DNA of 64,000 bases, from positions 59,185-123,184 of the forward strand of contig JAIVFJ010000192.1 of the NCBI GenBank assembly GCA_025765615.1. The letters are read 5' to 3'. The position numbers and the translations under genes were made by a program. Shown here piece after piece: positions 34,094 to 44,614 of this stretch. The number at the start of each line of letters is the position of its first letter. Within the stretch, counting starts at the first letter, position 1. This DNA is from Zopfochytrium polystomum (taxonomy: Eukaryota; Chytridiomycota; Chytridiomycetes; Chytridiales; Chytridiaceae). The notes under the pieces are model-generated. The model was not told the origin of the DNA. It worked only from the letters and a program-made list of their open reading frames with translations, and did no database searches.

Positions 34094-37000
34094 GGGGCAA
34101 TTCCCTGGACCCTCCTCCAAGCTGCCCCTGTTTCATCACCACCACCAGCACCACAAGCACCTCAGATTCCAAGCCCCACCAACTCACCATGGATGTCAAG
34201 ATTCAACTCTCACCCAAGTCAACCATCACAACCAAGGCCCTTATAGACTCTGGATCATCCTGCAACATCATTGATGCCACCCTTGCCAAGTCTTGTGCCA
34301 TTCCTACGATCAAGAAATCCACACCCCTCAAGGTCCACTTTGCCAATCATGCTCTGTTCAAGGAAATCAGCCATGAAACCAAGCTAAACCTCCACATCCA
34401 AGACTTTCCACCATCCATGGTCAATCTGGAAGTATTGGATCTTGGCTCACCCACATTCTCTGTCATCCTGGGATTACCATGGCTGCAAGCCCAGAACCCT
34501 GCCATTGATTGGGTCACTGGTCAAGTCCAACCTCCACCAATCGGAACAGTCACCCAAAACTCAAGTCAAGCCCCCAAGTCTCATGCTCTCAAGCCCTTGA
34601 TTCAAGATTCACAGCCAGCCAAGACTCAAGTTCCACAGTTCACAGTTCACAGTCAAGATTCAAGTAGAGCTCATAGAGCTCACAGTCATGGCCATGACTC
34701 TTGTTCACAGAACCCACAGTCAAAGATTCAAGTACCACAGTTCACAGTCCACATTCAAGATTCAAGTTCCACAGCTCACAGTCTTTGCCAAGAACAGAAC
34801 TCTCAGTCAAAGATTCAAGAATCACAGTTCCCAGTCAAGTATTCAAGCCCCACTGCTGAGGAGCACGACAACCTGGACCCATCAGACCTTTTGCTGGCAT
34901 CCAAGCTACCAAAAGAATATCTCCCTTATGCTGATGTGTTTTCCAAGACCAAGGCAGACCTGCTACCAGCTCAGAGGCCTTATGACTGTGAAATCCCACT
35001 CAAGGATGAAACTTGCAGCCCACCTTTCAAGCCACTGTACCACCTCTCTCCACCAGAAGCCAAGGCCCTCCAAGAATACATTGAAGAAATGCTGAACAAG
35101 GGATTCATCCAACCTTCCAAGTCACCAGCTGGAGCTCCCATCTTTTTTGTCAAGAAGAAGGATGGGGGACTGAGACCCTGTGTGGACTACAGAGATCTCA
35201 ATGAGATGACAGTCAAGAACCGCTATCCACTGCCTCTCATCTCTGAATTACTGGACAAACTGAGCCATGCAAGGATATTTTCCAAGATTGACCTCAGAGG
35301 TGCCTACAATTTGGTCAGAATTAAGCCCCAGGATCAATGGAAGACTGCCTTCAGATGCAAATACGGTCACTTTGAGTACTTGGTTATGCCCTTTGGACTT
35401 ACCAATGCTCCAGCTATTTTCCAAGGCATGATGAATGACATCTTCAGGGATATTCTGGACCTTTTTGTCATTGTCTACCTGGATGATATCCTGGTATTTT
35501 CATCTGACACTGCAAGCCATATGGGACATGTCAAGACTGTCTTGGAGAGACTCAGACAGCATCACCTCTATGCAAAGCTGGAGAAGTGTGAATTCCACAA
35601 GACCTCCATTGAGTTTTTGGGGTTCATTGTGTCTGACAAAGGGATCTCCATGGCACCAGACAAGATCCAAACTATTCTTGAATGGAAGGCTCCAAATTCC
35701 ATCAAGGATGTTCAAAGCTTCCTTGGATTTTGCAACTTCTACAGAACCTTCATTGCCAACTATTCTGCCATAGCCAAGCCTCTCACTGATCTCACCAAGA
35801 AGACCACCAAGTTTGAATGGACCCCAGCAGCAGAGCAAGCCTGGCTAGCTCTTAAGACAGCAACCACAAGTGCACCACTCCTTAAGCAAGTGGATCCCTT
35901 GCTTCCCTTCACCTTGGAAACTGATGCCTCAGACTATGCCCTTGGCGCTGTTCTGTCCCAGCCAAGCTCTCAGGGCCCCTCTGCTCCTCTGCATCCAGTG
36001 GCATATTACTCCAGGAAGCTGAACAGTGCTGAGTGTAACTACACAGTCCATGACAAGGAGTTGCTTGCAATTGTGGAAGCATTCAAATTCTGGAGACACT
36101 ACTTGGCTGGTTCTAAAGGCATCTCTGTCTATTCTGATCACAAGAACCTCACCTTCTTCAGGGCAAGGAGGTTGCTCAAGCAGAGGCATGCCAGGTGGGC
36201 TGAACTGCTCTCTGAGTATGACTTTAAGCTGTGCTATTCTCCTGGCCACCGTAACACTGTGGCTGATGCCCTGTCAAGAAGAACAGACCTTGCACCTGAA
36301 GGGGGAGATGGTTTCACCCCACCATCCAAGACACACCTTTCATTGCTTCCTGACAGTGTGTGGGCCCATGCTATTTCCAAGGACCCCAAGCCTCACAAGA
36401 TTCAAATCAGCCAAAAAGAGGAAAAACTTGAGATACTCAAGACAAGGCATGATGCAGCAACAGCTGGACACCCAGGAGAGCACAAGACATATGAGCTTGT
36501 TTCCAGAGACTTCTACTGGCCAGGCATGAGGAAGTACATCAAGAACTATGTCAGCAGCTGTGAAACCTGTCAAAGAAACAAATCCAGCAGACACAAGCCC
36601 TATGGACTTCTGGAGCCCCTCCCAATTGCCATCAGCCCTTGGTCATCAATATCCATGGACTTCATTGTGAAACTGCCCCCATCCCATGGATTTGACTCTA
36701 TCCTTGTTGTCATCTGCAGAAGGACAAAGTTGGCCCATTTCATCCCCTGCACTGAGAATATATATGCACAAGGAACAGCAGACCTGTTTTTGCAGCACAT
36801 ATTCAGGCTCCATGGGCTGCCTCAGTCAATCGTCAGTGACAGAGGACCACAGTTCAGATCTCAATTTTGGAAAGCACTCACAGCAGCCCTTGGAATCAAG
36901 TCTCAACTGTCAACTGCTTATCACCCTCAGACTGATGGACAAACAGAAAGAACAAACCAGACTCTGGAGCAGTATTTGAGGTGCTATGTCAGCTATCAAC

Positions 37001-37728
37001 AGGATGATTGGCCCACCCTCCTTCCACTGGCAGAATTTGCTCTCAACAATTCTCTCCACTCAAGCACCCAGCTATCTCCTTTCTTTGCAACCTATGGCTT
37101 CAATCCAAGAGGAGATCTTCTGGGACAAGAGACCCTATCCAATGTCCAAGCTCCTGCTGCGGCTTCACACTTACATAAGCTCAAGATCATCAGCACCTTC
37201 CTGGACTCCACCCTGAAGCAAGCCCAAGAAGATGCCTCAAGATTTGCCAACACTCACAGAATGGACCATGACCTTGCTGTGGGTCAGCAAGTTTGGCTTC
37301 TGAGGAAGAACTTGCAGACCAAAAGACCAAGTCCCAAGCTAGACAACCTCAAGTTGGGTCCTTTCAAGATCTTGGAGCAAATCAATCCAGTCACCTTCAA
37401 GCTGGATCTCCCTGCATCCATGAAGATCCACCCAGTTTTCCATGTCAGCCTTTTAGAGAAGTTTGTGGCCAATTCCATTCCAGGCAGAGTTGTTCCTCCT
37501 CCTCCTCCAGTTGAGGTAGAAGGTGAAGAGGAATTTGAGGTTGAACAAATCTTGGATGCCAAGTGGTTTGGAAGAACACTCAAGTTCCTTGTTAAGTGGA
37601 AAGGTTACTCAGATGCTGACAACACCTGGGAGCCTGAGTCAAACCTCACTCACTGCCAAGACCTTCTGCTCGAGTTCAAGACCAGGTACCCCACCAAGTT
37701 GCAGAAGAGGCCTAAAAGGGGGAGATGA
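34009..37728 (+). CDS. pol: Pol polyprotein: protease, reverse transcriptase, RNase H, integrase, chromodomain
   Basis: The open frame is 1239 codons and is reached by -1 frameshifting from gag, not by its own start. In order: protease with ALIDSGSS near codon 80; RT with GGLRPCVDYRDLN, MPFGLTNAPAIFQ and VYLDDILVFS near codon 489; RNase H with LETDASDYALGAVLS near 640; integrase HHCC zinc finger (GHPGEHKTY to SSCETC) near 813-854; and the D-D-E core with SMDFIVKLP, VSDRGPQF and GQTERTNQTLEQYLR. The GPF module is LGPFKILEQINP. The chromodomain is VEQILDAKWFGRTLKFLVKW followed by DNTWEPESNL near codon 1177-1214. All catalytic residues are present. The stop codon abuts the 3' LTR. Confidence 0.96.
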   Translation: MFLLWLQGACCQGLPKEEAPKLPGPGSLRGNSLDPPPSCPCFITTTSTTSTSDSKPHQLTMDVKIQLSPKSTITTKALIDSGSSCNIIDATLAKSCAIPTIKKSTPLKVHFANHALFKEISHETKLNLHIQDFPPSMVNLEVLDLGSPTFSVILGLPWLQAQNPAIDWVTGQVQPPPIGTVTQNSSQAPKSHALKPLIQDSQPAKTQVPQFTVHSQDSSRAHRAHSHGHDSCSQNPQSKIQVPQFTVHIQDSSSTAHSLCQEQNSQSKIQESQFPVKYSSPTAEEHDNLDPSDLLLASKLPKEYLPYADVFSKTKADLLPAQRPYDCEIPLKDETCSPPFKPLYHLSPPEAKALQEYIEEMLNKGFIQPSKSPAGAPIFFVKKKDGGLRPCVDYRDLNEMTVKNRYPLPLISELLDKLSHARIFSKIDLRGAYNLVRIKPQDQWKTAFRCKYGHFEYLVMPFGLTNAPAIFQGMMNDIFRDILDLFVIVYLDDILVFSSDTASHMGHVKTVLERLRQHHLYAKLEKCEFHKTSIEFLGFIVSDKGISMAPDKIQTILEWKAPNSIKDVQSFLGFCNFYRTFIANYSAIAKPLTDLTKKTTKFEWTPAAEQAWLALKTATTSAPLLKQVDPLLPFTLETDASDYALGAVLSQPSSQGPSAPLHPVAYYSRKLNSAECNYTVHDKELLAIVEAFKFWRHYLAGSKGISVYSDHKNLTFFRARRLLKQRHARWAELLSEYDFKLCYSPGHRNTVADALSRRTDLAPEGGDGFTPPSKTHLSLLPDSVWAHAISKDPKPHKIQISQKEEKLEILKTRHDAATAGHPGEHKTYELVSRDFYWPGMRKYIKNYVSSCETCQRNKSSRHKPYGLLEPLPIAISPWSSISMDFIVKLPPSHGFDSILVVICRRTKLAHFIPCTENIYAQGTADLFLQHIFRLHGLPQSIVSDRGPQFRSQFWKALTAALGIKSQLSTAYHPQTDGQTERTNQTLEQYLRCYVSYQQDDWPTLLPLAEFALNNSLHSSTQLSPFFATYGFNPRGDLLGQETLSNVQAPAAASHLHKLKIISTFLDSTLKQAQEDASRFANTHRMDHDLAVGQQVWLLRKNLQTKRPSPKLDNLKLGPFKILEQINPVTFKLDLPASMKIHPVFHVSLLEKFVANSIPGRVVPPPPPVEVEGEEEFEVEQILDAKWFGRTLKFLVKWKGYSDADNTWEPESNLTHCQDLLLEFKTRYPTKLQKRPKRGR
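34066..34072 (+). promoter_or_regulatory. candidate -1 ribosomal frameshift site CCCAAAC
   Basis: In the gag frame the heptamer reads C CCA AAC, fitting the X XXY YYZ rule for -1 frameshifting. It lies in the gag/pol overlap just upstream of the gag stop, and a -1 slip there enters the pol frame exactly. Whether a pseudoknot follows has not been tested. Confidence 0.65.
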
Positions 37729-38081
37729 TGTTATGAATCACCCTCTGGAAACCTCTGGAACCTTCTAGAACATTCCTTCATGGAACCTTCTGGAACCTTC
37801 TGGAACCTTCTAGAACATTCCTTCATGGAACCTTGTGGAACCTTCTGGAACCTTCTTTGCTTTCCTGACTTGTCTTGTTGTCATTGGTATCATTGGTATC
37901 ATTGCATTACTAATTGCTCTTTCTGGAACTTTCTTGGAGTCTTGACAAGGAACACTCTCAAAAGGTATAAAAGGGGGATGGGGGACCTGTCCCATCCCTC
38001 AAGTGAATTATTGTTTCCAATACAATCATCACTCCTCTCAGTTCCTTGTCTGCCTTGTCCTGTCCTGCCCTGTTCCTGACA
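37729..38081 (+). repeat. 3' LTR
   Basis: 353 bp and apparently identical to the 5' LTR. It starts directly after the pol stop codon at 37726-37728, so the polypurine tract (AAAAGGGGGAGA, 37714-37725) is inside the coding sequence. Confidence 0.97.
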
Positions 38082-38086
38082 CATAT
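38082..38086. repeat. target-site duplication CATAT (right)
   Basis: Second copy of the 5-bp duplication; see 32772-32776. Confidence 0.95.
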
Positions 38087-39186
38087 CCTCTCCTCTTCTT
38101 CTGAGATTCTTAAAGGCCGTAGCTTCTCTGCCCTCCCTGGTTCTTCCTCTGATCCCCCCATCCATCTTGTCCGCTCCGATCTTGAATACTGTCATGAAAC
38201 CTCCTCTCCCCTTTTCTTACTCCTCAATGACATCAAGAAGGCCTTTGACAGTGCACCTGTTGCCAGCCTTGTTTCTGCCTGGTACCACATCCACCTACCT
38301 CAGTCTTACGTCCGAATGCATGTCAACACCCAAGCTCGCTTTCGTTCCTTTGTCATCACCGCTTTTGGCCCATCTCCCACATTCCCTATTGGCACCATGA
38401 TCCAGCAAGGCTCTTTGGAGGGCCCCCTCGACGGGCGAATCTTCTGGGATCCGGTCCTCTGCGCACTTGACAAGCACACCCTTGGTATCACCTTTTCAGT
38501 CACCCCAGCGCCCACAATACCTGCTCCTCTCTTCACGCCAAACCCCCAATCTCAGTTTCTGGATTTGCCCTGGTGGACGACACCAACACTCTCTCAAGCT
38601 TGCTCCTTGACGTTCATCAGCAGGCCAACATCCTTTACGAATATCAGTCACACAACAGCATTGAGTCTAATACCCTCAAAATCTTCATCTCAGCAGCTAA
38701 CATCCCAGCCAACAGCCCTCGTCAGATTCAGTGGGGCCAGACCCTTCTTCCCAACCAACCTGCCTCTGTCACCTTCCGCCACCTTGGGAACTTCTTCACA
38801 GCTGGTGGTTGTTCAAATTCCGCTTGCCAGCAGATCTCTGCTGCCATTTCAGATGTTCTCACTACAATTCAAGGAAGGTGATTGAGGACAAGCTTGCAGC
38901 ATACATCCTTCGTAACGTTTTACTCCCTCGCATTCGTTTCCTTTGGAAATCTGCCATCCTCCCTCGCACTTTCCTTCTCAATGAAACCGCTCGTCTTTGT
39001 CGAGCCTTCAAAAACCTAGCTGGTCTTTGTTCTGCTTTTCCTTCATCCATTATCCACCACCATCTCTTATACAATGCCCCTGATCTTTACACAGAATATT
39101 GTTCAGATATGTTTGTTGATTTGCACCACCAACCCCTCTTGATTGGTTCCATTACTCGCACCTTTTACCAACGCCTTCAGTTGAAA
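38087..39186 (+). pseudogene. LINE-type retrotransposon ORF2 fragment, 3' part
   Basis: Continues the RT from 32776. It has LLNDIKKAFDSAPVASLV (RT motif with catalytic Asp) and GTMIQQGSLEGPL, then after a frame change FALVDDTNTLSSLLLD (the xxDD motif). A third frame carries LGNFFTAGGCSNSACQQI. At least two frameshifts make it non-functional. It ends near 39186 against bZIP copy B without a poly-A tail. Confidence 0.8.
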
Positions 39187-39954
39187 TTCGTGGCTGTTGT
39201 AGTTGTAGTTGTAGGCGTTGCCGGCGGTCGGCGGTAGCGGCGGCGCCGCGTCGCGAGCTTGCGTTTCACGCTCAAGACGCGCTTGACGTTTTTTTGATGT
39301 TTTTTTTCGAGGCAGGAAAGGAGTCGCTTGTGAGAGCAGAGCGATACGTGCGAGTGGGTGTGGAAGCGCTCTGGGTTGGCCTTTTGGGCCAACACACGCG
39401 GAGACACACTCAGTCGCGCGCGCACTTTCTCTGTCTCCTGGTCTCTGACTCTCTCTCTCTCTCTTCCTCTCTCTTTCTCTGTGACTCACTCCACTCAACG
39501 CTCTCACACTCTCGCTACCGCACTCACCAGCAGCAGCACCCGTGGCCAGAGCGTGTCGGGCCTGCTGAGCCTCCTCGAACCATCGGGCGTGCTGCCGCGG
39601 CGGCGGCGGCGGGAGGGGCGGGTGGAGCGCTGACCGCAGGTGAAAGAGCGCGAGCGGCTGCGACTGCTGCTGGCTGCTCTTCGAGGCCCTCTCGAATAGG
39701 TTGGAGTTGTACAGACATTGGAGGGCACTGGAAAGACAGCTCGACCTGAATCTCCCAACTTGTTACCTTCGACCTTCGTTTTATAATCTGCCGGCACCTA
39801 GGAGGCAGGATAAGAAATATGGCGCGGTCGCGTCGACGGCGGCGAACGACTGGAGATCGAAAGTTTACCCCAAAGGCACGTTTTGTGCAAATTGACGGTT
39901 GATGGAACGAAAAGAATAATGGAAGGATTCGACAGGTCCAATATCTGTCTAACC

Positions 39955-39990
<36 letters not shown>

Positions 39991-40490
39991 CTCTCTCTCT
40001 CTCTCTCACTCTCTCTCACCTCTATTTGTCTCTCCCCTCTCTCACTATCGCTTCACTGGGGCCGTGAACCGATCCACCTGTTCACAATGCGCCAAGGTAC
40101 TCAACTCAGCAAAGATGAGGGCCGGCCGATGGGTTGGCTCCGTTCCCAAACTCCCAATAAAGTTGTCCGTTTATTTGTGACGGCTTCAAACGAACAGCCC
40201 AGAAGGAAATAGCCATATGCGCTCTAGTTGAAGCAGACAGGCTCGGTTCTCTGAGTGACCATATTCTTTCGACGCAGAATTGGCGGAGTGTAGGAAATTG
40301 AACAAAGTGACTCACGATAAGAGCAAACCCAAGATGACTTCTCAATTGCTCTCATATCCACTAAAAGGACTGGAGCGCATATAAATTGTGAGCGCTGGCT
40401 GCTACCTCTGGCGGGAGCAATGGCGGCGCGTGGCCACGGGTTGGGTTTTTTGCAGTTCAGCCTATTCTCCATTATCCCGGCAACTTCTTC
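39187..40490. repeat. segmental repeat copy B, broken bZIP 5' region
   Basis: Homologous to copy A. It keeps the exon 1 start (ATG at 39718), donor GTGAGT at 39527-39522, the AAG acceptor and the exon 2 start (LERETQARDAAPPLPPTAGN). It stops at about 39187 where LINE sequence begins, so most of exon 2 and the bZIP domain are absent. Exon 1 is 191 nt against 223 nt in A, which changes the phase, so the conserved RWFEEA segment is out of frame with the ATG. Confidence 0.75.
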
Positions 40491-40960
40491 TTTCTGAACA
40501 ACAGCGCTTATTAGCGACTGCGGCTCCTGCTCAATGCGCTCTCGAAAAGGTCGGGAGTCCACAGATATTCGAAGGTCATCAGGAGCTGCTGATCTGAATC
40601 TACCCTTTTGCTCAAGGAAAAGAAGTGCTACCGGACGGTTCTGAAGGCGGAACGGAGACTTGAATATCGATCAGTTACCTCAAACCGCCATGTTTTTGCG
40701 CAAATACATGTATATTGATGAAAGTGATAGTAGAAGGATTCGGCAAATTCTTTCAAATTCTCCCAATCTCTCTCTCTCTCTCTCTCTCTCTCGCTCTCTC
40801 GCTCACTTATAAATTTGGGCCGTGAGCCGATCCATCAACTCGTGCCACAGTTCTTTGTTCGCAAAAGAGGCGCAGACATCGGGTGTTCCCGATCCGAAAC
40901 ACTCAAAGGTTCTTTTTTTTGTGATTGCCTTCGACCAGTCCAAATACAACAGTCTACGAG
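40490..40960. repeat. segmental repeat copy C, degenerate
   Basis: A third, more diverged copy. It aligns with exon 1 of the bZIP gene (CGAGAGCGC at 40540 against CGAGAGAGC in A) and the upstream CT-rich block with the CCGATCCATCA landmark near 40828. The ATG of A is replaced in C, so it cannot start translation at the same place. Confidence 0.6.
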
Positions 40961-41290
40961 GGCAAGCCAAAAGCGACTGTCGGCGTCCGTAAAGGTGAGG
41001 CAACTGTCTTTTTGAAATTAAAGAGAGTCTTTGTCGAAAGTTCCGAAGGCCGCGATTTGATTTCTTGTGTCCAAAGGACAGGACGGAAGTACAAAAGAAT
41101 TGAACTGACACTGATGAGATCGGAGATTGGGGACGAAAGATTTGGGAGAGTAGAAAAAGATTATCACAAACAACATTTGAAGGACAACGACAGGGTGGGG
41201 TAAGGCGGCAACTTGGGAGGAGGACATATTTAGCAGCGGTTTGGTCCAACGAGCCGCATTGAGTCTCGAAAAATTCCGACTCCATCACCA
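40961..41290. other. intergenic region
   Basis: Between repeat copy C and the next gene's stop. It has short frames only, and I see nothing recognisable. Confidence 0.4.
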
Positions 41291-41751
41291 TCACTGTCGA
41301 GTTGTGGCAAGAATCGGCACTCCGTACTTTAAGCGTAAGTACGAAAGGACGGCGAACGCCGCGGCGTTGACCGTAAAGAAACAGATGGTGGCCGACAGAA
41401 GCGACTTTTTTGCAAAGGCAACGTCGTCGTTCCAGAGCAGAAAGGCTGTTCCGGCGGACCACAGCATGAAGGCCATGGTGCCCAAGAAGATGCCCTGGGC
41501 GGTGCCGTTGGCCACGGCGAACCGAGGGTGGGGGATGTCGACTGCTCCTACTCCTCCTCCTCCGTCATCGGTCTGGTTCTTTCCTGAGGCCTTTGGGGGA
41601 AGATGGATGGATGGATGTAAGCGTTTGACGCGGCCGACAAGCGGGTAACGGAGGAGCAGTCAGTGGGTGCCTTTGAGTGAGTGAATCGGCAGTCGAGGGT
41701 GGAGGGGCGGAGTAAAGGAAGAGGAAGAAGGGGGGGCTGCAAACAGACCAT
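41291..41751 (-). CDS. small membrane protein, 133 aa, two exons
   Basis: Exon 1 (41751-41650) and exon 2 (41590-41291) join in phase 0 across a 59-nt intron (GTTACC...CAAAG). The C-terminal 75 residues contain two clear hydrophobic helices, AQGIFLGTMAFMLWSAGTAF and SLLSATICFFTVNAAAFAVL, separated by a short loop with WNDDVAFAKK, and end LRLKYGVPI. The N-terminal part is Gly/Asp-rich and less certain. I do not recognise the family. The membrane region is the reliable part and exon 1 is inferred. Confidence 0.5.
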
Positions 41752-41912
41752 GTGGGAACCAGTTGGTTTTTTTTTCGGTGTTGCCTTTTCCTTGAATTTA
41801 AATTTTCTACAGTGTGGATGTTTGTCGTTTTTATGCAAAAAAGTGAAGAGAAACATTGTGCACAGACAGAAAAGAAACGATGTATTGTTCTGTCTTTCTG
41901 CCTCCCTCTCTG

Positions 41913-41944
<32 letters not shown>

Positions 41945-42512
41945 GCTCTCTCTCTCTCTCCCTTGTTGCCTCGAATGCAAACAGCGGAACGTGTTCGCTC
42001 CCATCTTAAAAGAATGCGGCATAAAGAAAATTTCATTAGTTTTCCGCTGGCAAGGACCATTTTTAATTTTTCTGTCAAGAACAACCCCTCGAGAGTCTCA
42101 TTGTTCATTCTGTTCTGTGACTGCGCGCCATACACACAGTTCTCGGTTTCGAGTGGACGGCACGGAAACCAGACGAGAAGTTTTGAACTTTCCAAATAGA
42201 AATTTTCTTCACGCAGCATGGCTTCGCAAACTCTGCTTTTTCCTTTTTTGGAGAAGGGCAAAAGGGTGCAAAAGGGCCATATGGCATTGTGGATTCAACC
42301 CCCCTCTGATTGAGGTCGCGAAAATGGGCGCAAAAGCAACACTTCCCCCCTTCCCCCACTTCCCCCCCTTCCCCCACTTCCCCCTTTCCCCCCCCATCCC
42401 CTTCCGCCCGCCGGAACGCTATAAATAGTCCGAGTGCAGTGTTCCACCTTTCCATACTCCCAAACACCGAAGAACAACGAAACGCCCAACACTCGTCCCA
42501 ATAACTCCAGTT
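41752..42512. other. divergent intergenic region with (CT)n and a poly-pyrimidine tract
   Basis: Contains CT repeats near 41900-41965 and a strand-asymmetric run of TTCCCCC units at about 42342-42410, then a TATA box at 42420. The pyrimidine tract directly precedes the promoter of the secreted-protein gene. Confidence 0.55.
42420..42428 (+). promoter_or_regulatory. TATA box of the secreted Cys-rich gene
   Basis: TATAAATAG lies 93 bp before the ATG at 42513 and follows the poly-pyrimidine tract. Spacing and sequence fit a strong TATA promoter. Confidence 0.6.
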
Positions 42513-43840
42513 ATGAAAGTCCAGACAAAAGAAATAGTCCTGTTCTCCCTTCTCTTTGGCTTTATCGCCTGTGCTATTGGCCTTCCCACCGGTGGCGATG
42601 ACAACACAGCCCTAGCTGTACGAGATGTGCAGAACAACTTGGAACTCCACAAGAGAGGGGCCCCTCCTCCGGCCGTCGGGTTGGTCTTCGGCATCATTGG
42701 CACTCGAGCTGCCGCTCTCTGCGCTTTCACCGTCTGTGGTCCCAAGATCGCCGTCTTGGCGAGTGTTGTCGGCATTATTTCCGGTGTGGAAGCTTCGGCT
42801 GCTTCCCTTGTTCACCCTTCAGTGGCTATTTCCCTCTTTTAGGGTCCTGTTGAAGGGTCTTGTGTCCTGTTTGCTGTCAATATTCTTTCTCTCTTTTCTG
42901 TCTTTGTTTGCATTGAGTGGCCCCGTGAACAAGGTTGTTGTTTGTGCTGCCCGTGCTGGCCCACTTCCGTCTTCCACCACTCCCGTGCCACCGCTCGTCG
43001 TCGTCATCGCTGCCTCAGCTCGCGTACGTTAGACCTGGGGTCGCACGCCCATCGTCCGCCAGGTGTAGGTAGTCCCACCGAGACTTCCACACCGGGCTTG
43101 TCGACACGGCGGTTTCCATAATTTGCCTGGCGCAGGGTTGCGCCCAAAAGACAAATGTTACGCCGCTTCAAATTGCCGCCACCAGAACCCCGCACCTGCA
43201 AATCACGAGCATCACCTTCGATCCCAACCGCAACCTCACGTTCCACTCTGGCTTTCTCAACTTTACGGAGATTGGTGCTCTCGTTTCTTTCGAAGGACAC
43301 TTTGACCACAGCGAGAGGAAAACGGACCTGGTGCTGTTCGAAGGCGTCGGGCTCGCCAGGAGGGACGATCAACCCGCGATTCGCTTTTCCGCTGCAGCCG
43401 TGCCGAACGAGTCCAGCTGCGGTCAAGCGTCGCAAGGCGAGGACCAAGCCGCTGCGGCGAATGTACGAAACGCCATGGTCTCCTCTGGTTCCAGCACCTT
43501 CTGCCTGGCCGGCGACTATAGCGGGTGCAGCGGATCGTACGGCCCGGCGGTTGTCGGCTACTACAGCCAGGTCGTGAGCTACAATCTTAACTTTGGCTGC
43601 CCCTCGTCTTACAAACAGTACAACGACGTCTATGGTCAAGTCAGCACGGACGGATGCGACGTCCTGGACGCGAAGGTCAACTCAGTCCGCTTAGCAGCTC
43701 AAGCTGTGCAATCACAGAGCTCGGGCGCAGACGTTCTTGTTCCTTTTGGAGACTTTTCCGATGGGGTGACTCCTCAAACGAACTGCAAGATTTGCACCTG
43801 CAGCGGTTGCACTTGTGGAAAGAATGGGTGCCTCTGCTGA
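42513..43840 (+). CDS. secreted Cys-rich protein with CxC-type C-terminal tail
   Basis: The first exon starts with a clear signal peptide (VLFSLLFGFIACAIGLPTGG) and a dibasic Kex2-like site (LHKR|GAPPP), followed by a hydrophobic Gly/Ala/Val segment with two Cys. The last exon (from 43136, or about 43074) encodes TNVTPLQIAATRTPHLQI, a globular part with paired Cys (STFCLAGDYSGC, NLNFGCPSSY, DGCDVLDAKV) and a tail NCKICTCSGCTCGKNGCLC with seven Cys in 19 residues, in metallothionein-like CxC spacing. The middle (42780-43135) is unresolved, and it is possible that two genes are present. The tail could bind metal or form a disulfide knot; neither is shown. Confidence 0.55.
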
Positions 43841-44614
43841 AAGGGAAGCTCACTTCATACCATCAAACATTTGCAGCGTACTTTTTTTTCTCTTTCCAAC
43901 TCTTCCGCCCACCTGTTCAGAATTTCCTTACCTATCGTCCCAAAGGTTTCGTTGCGCGATTGACTTCGCCCACGACCATTGGATGCTCGCTCAATCTCCC
44001 TGTTCCCCTATCCTGAGTGTCTTTAGTTCCTTTTGCCGTCCTCCTCGAAAATAAAAATTGCAGTGAAAAACCCCCCGTTCGTGGGTTGTGCCTCGGAAAT
44101 TCATTGGAAGGCAATCTCGCCCAAAGCGCCAACATGGAAGAAGAAACTTAGGAAGCGTGGGAAACGAATCAGCATGGACTTGAAGAATTCAAAGTCGCGC
44201 AGTTCTAGGCTCACACAGCCACCAAGTGGAGCGACGGGTATTCGGGGCATTTCCAGAATGCGAACAAATAAGGAACACAAAGACGAAGCAATCGTTGCCG
44301 ATCGTTGGCATGACAAAGAGGGCGACGTCGCCCAAGGCATTTGTCACGTGACCTGTTCTTTTGTGGTGCTTTGAACCGACTCCGTGTGAGTTGCGAAGTC
44401 TCGCAAGCCACTCCTTTTACAAAACCAAGAAAGAAAGCAAAACGCAACAGCCAAAAAGGAGTACATAAAAACAAAGCATTACAACCACTGTATCGAAAAA
44501 AAAGTATCCTTAAGTAGCGTGCAGTGTACAGAGAGAAAAGTGGAACATGCACAACAAGGGGAAAAAAAAAACAAAAAACCAAGGTAAAGGAAAAGGAGAA
44601 CCTCTCTTTGGTAT
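43841..44614. other. intergenic region
   Basis: Contains 3' flank of the secreted gene and of the proton channel gene. A short basic frame at 44033-44374 on the plus strand has no recognised similarity. No other feature seen. Confidence 0.4.

Larger units (their letters stand above)
32777..38081 (+). mobile_element. complete Ty3/gypsy chromovirus (Tf1/sushi-like)
   Basis: A full-length LTR retrotransposon of 5305 bp: LTRs of 353 bp that begin TGTTA and end TGACA, a 5-bp duplication CATAT on both sides, gag and pol in overlapping frames, a C-terminal chromodomain and a purine tract abutting the 3' LTR. The two LTRs look identical as far as I can compare them. They encode the same 99-residue frame. 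This implies a very recent insertion. No stop or frameshift breaks pol, so it may be active. It lies inside a degenerate LINE. Confidence 0.96.
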
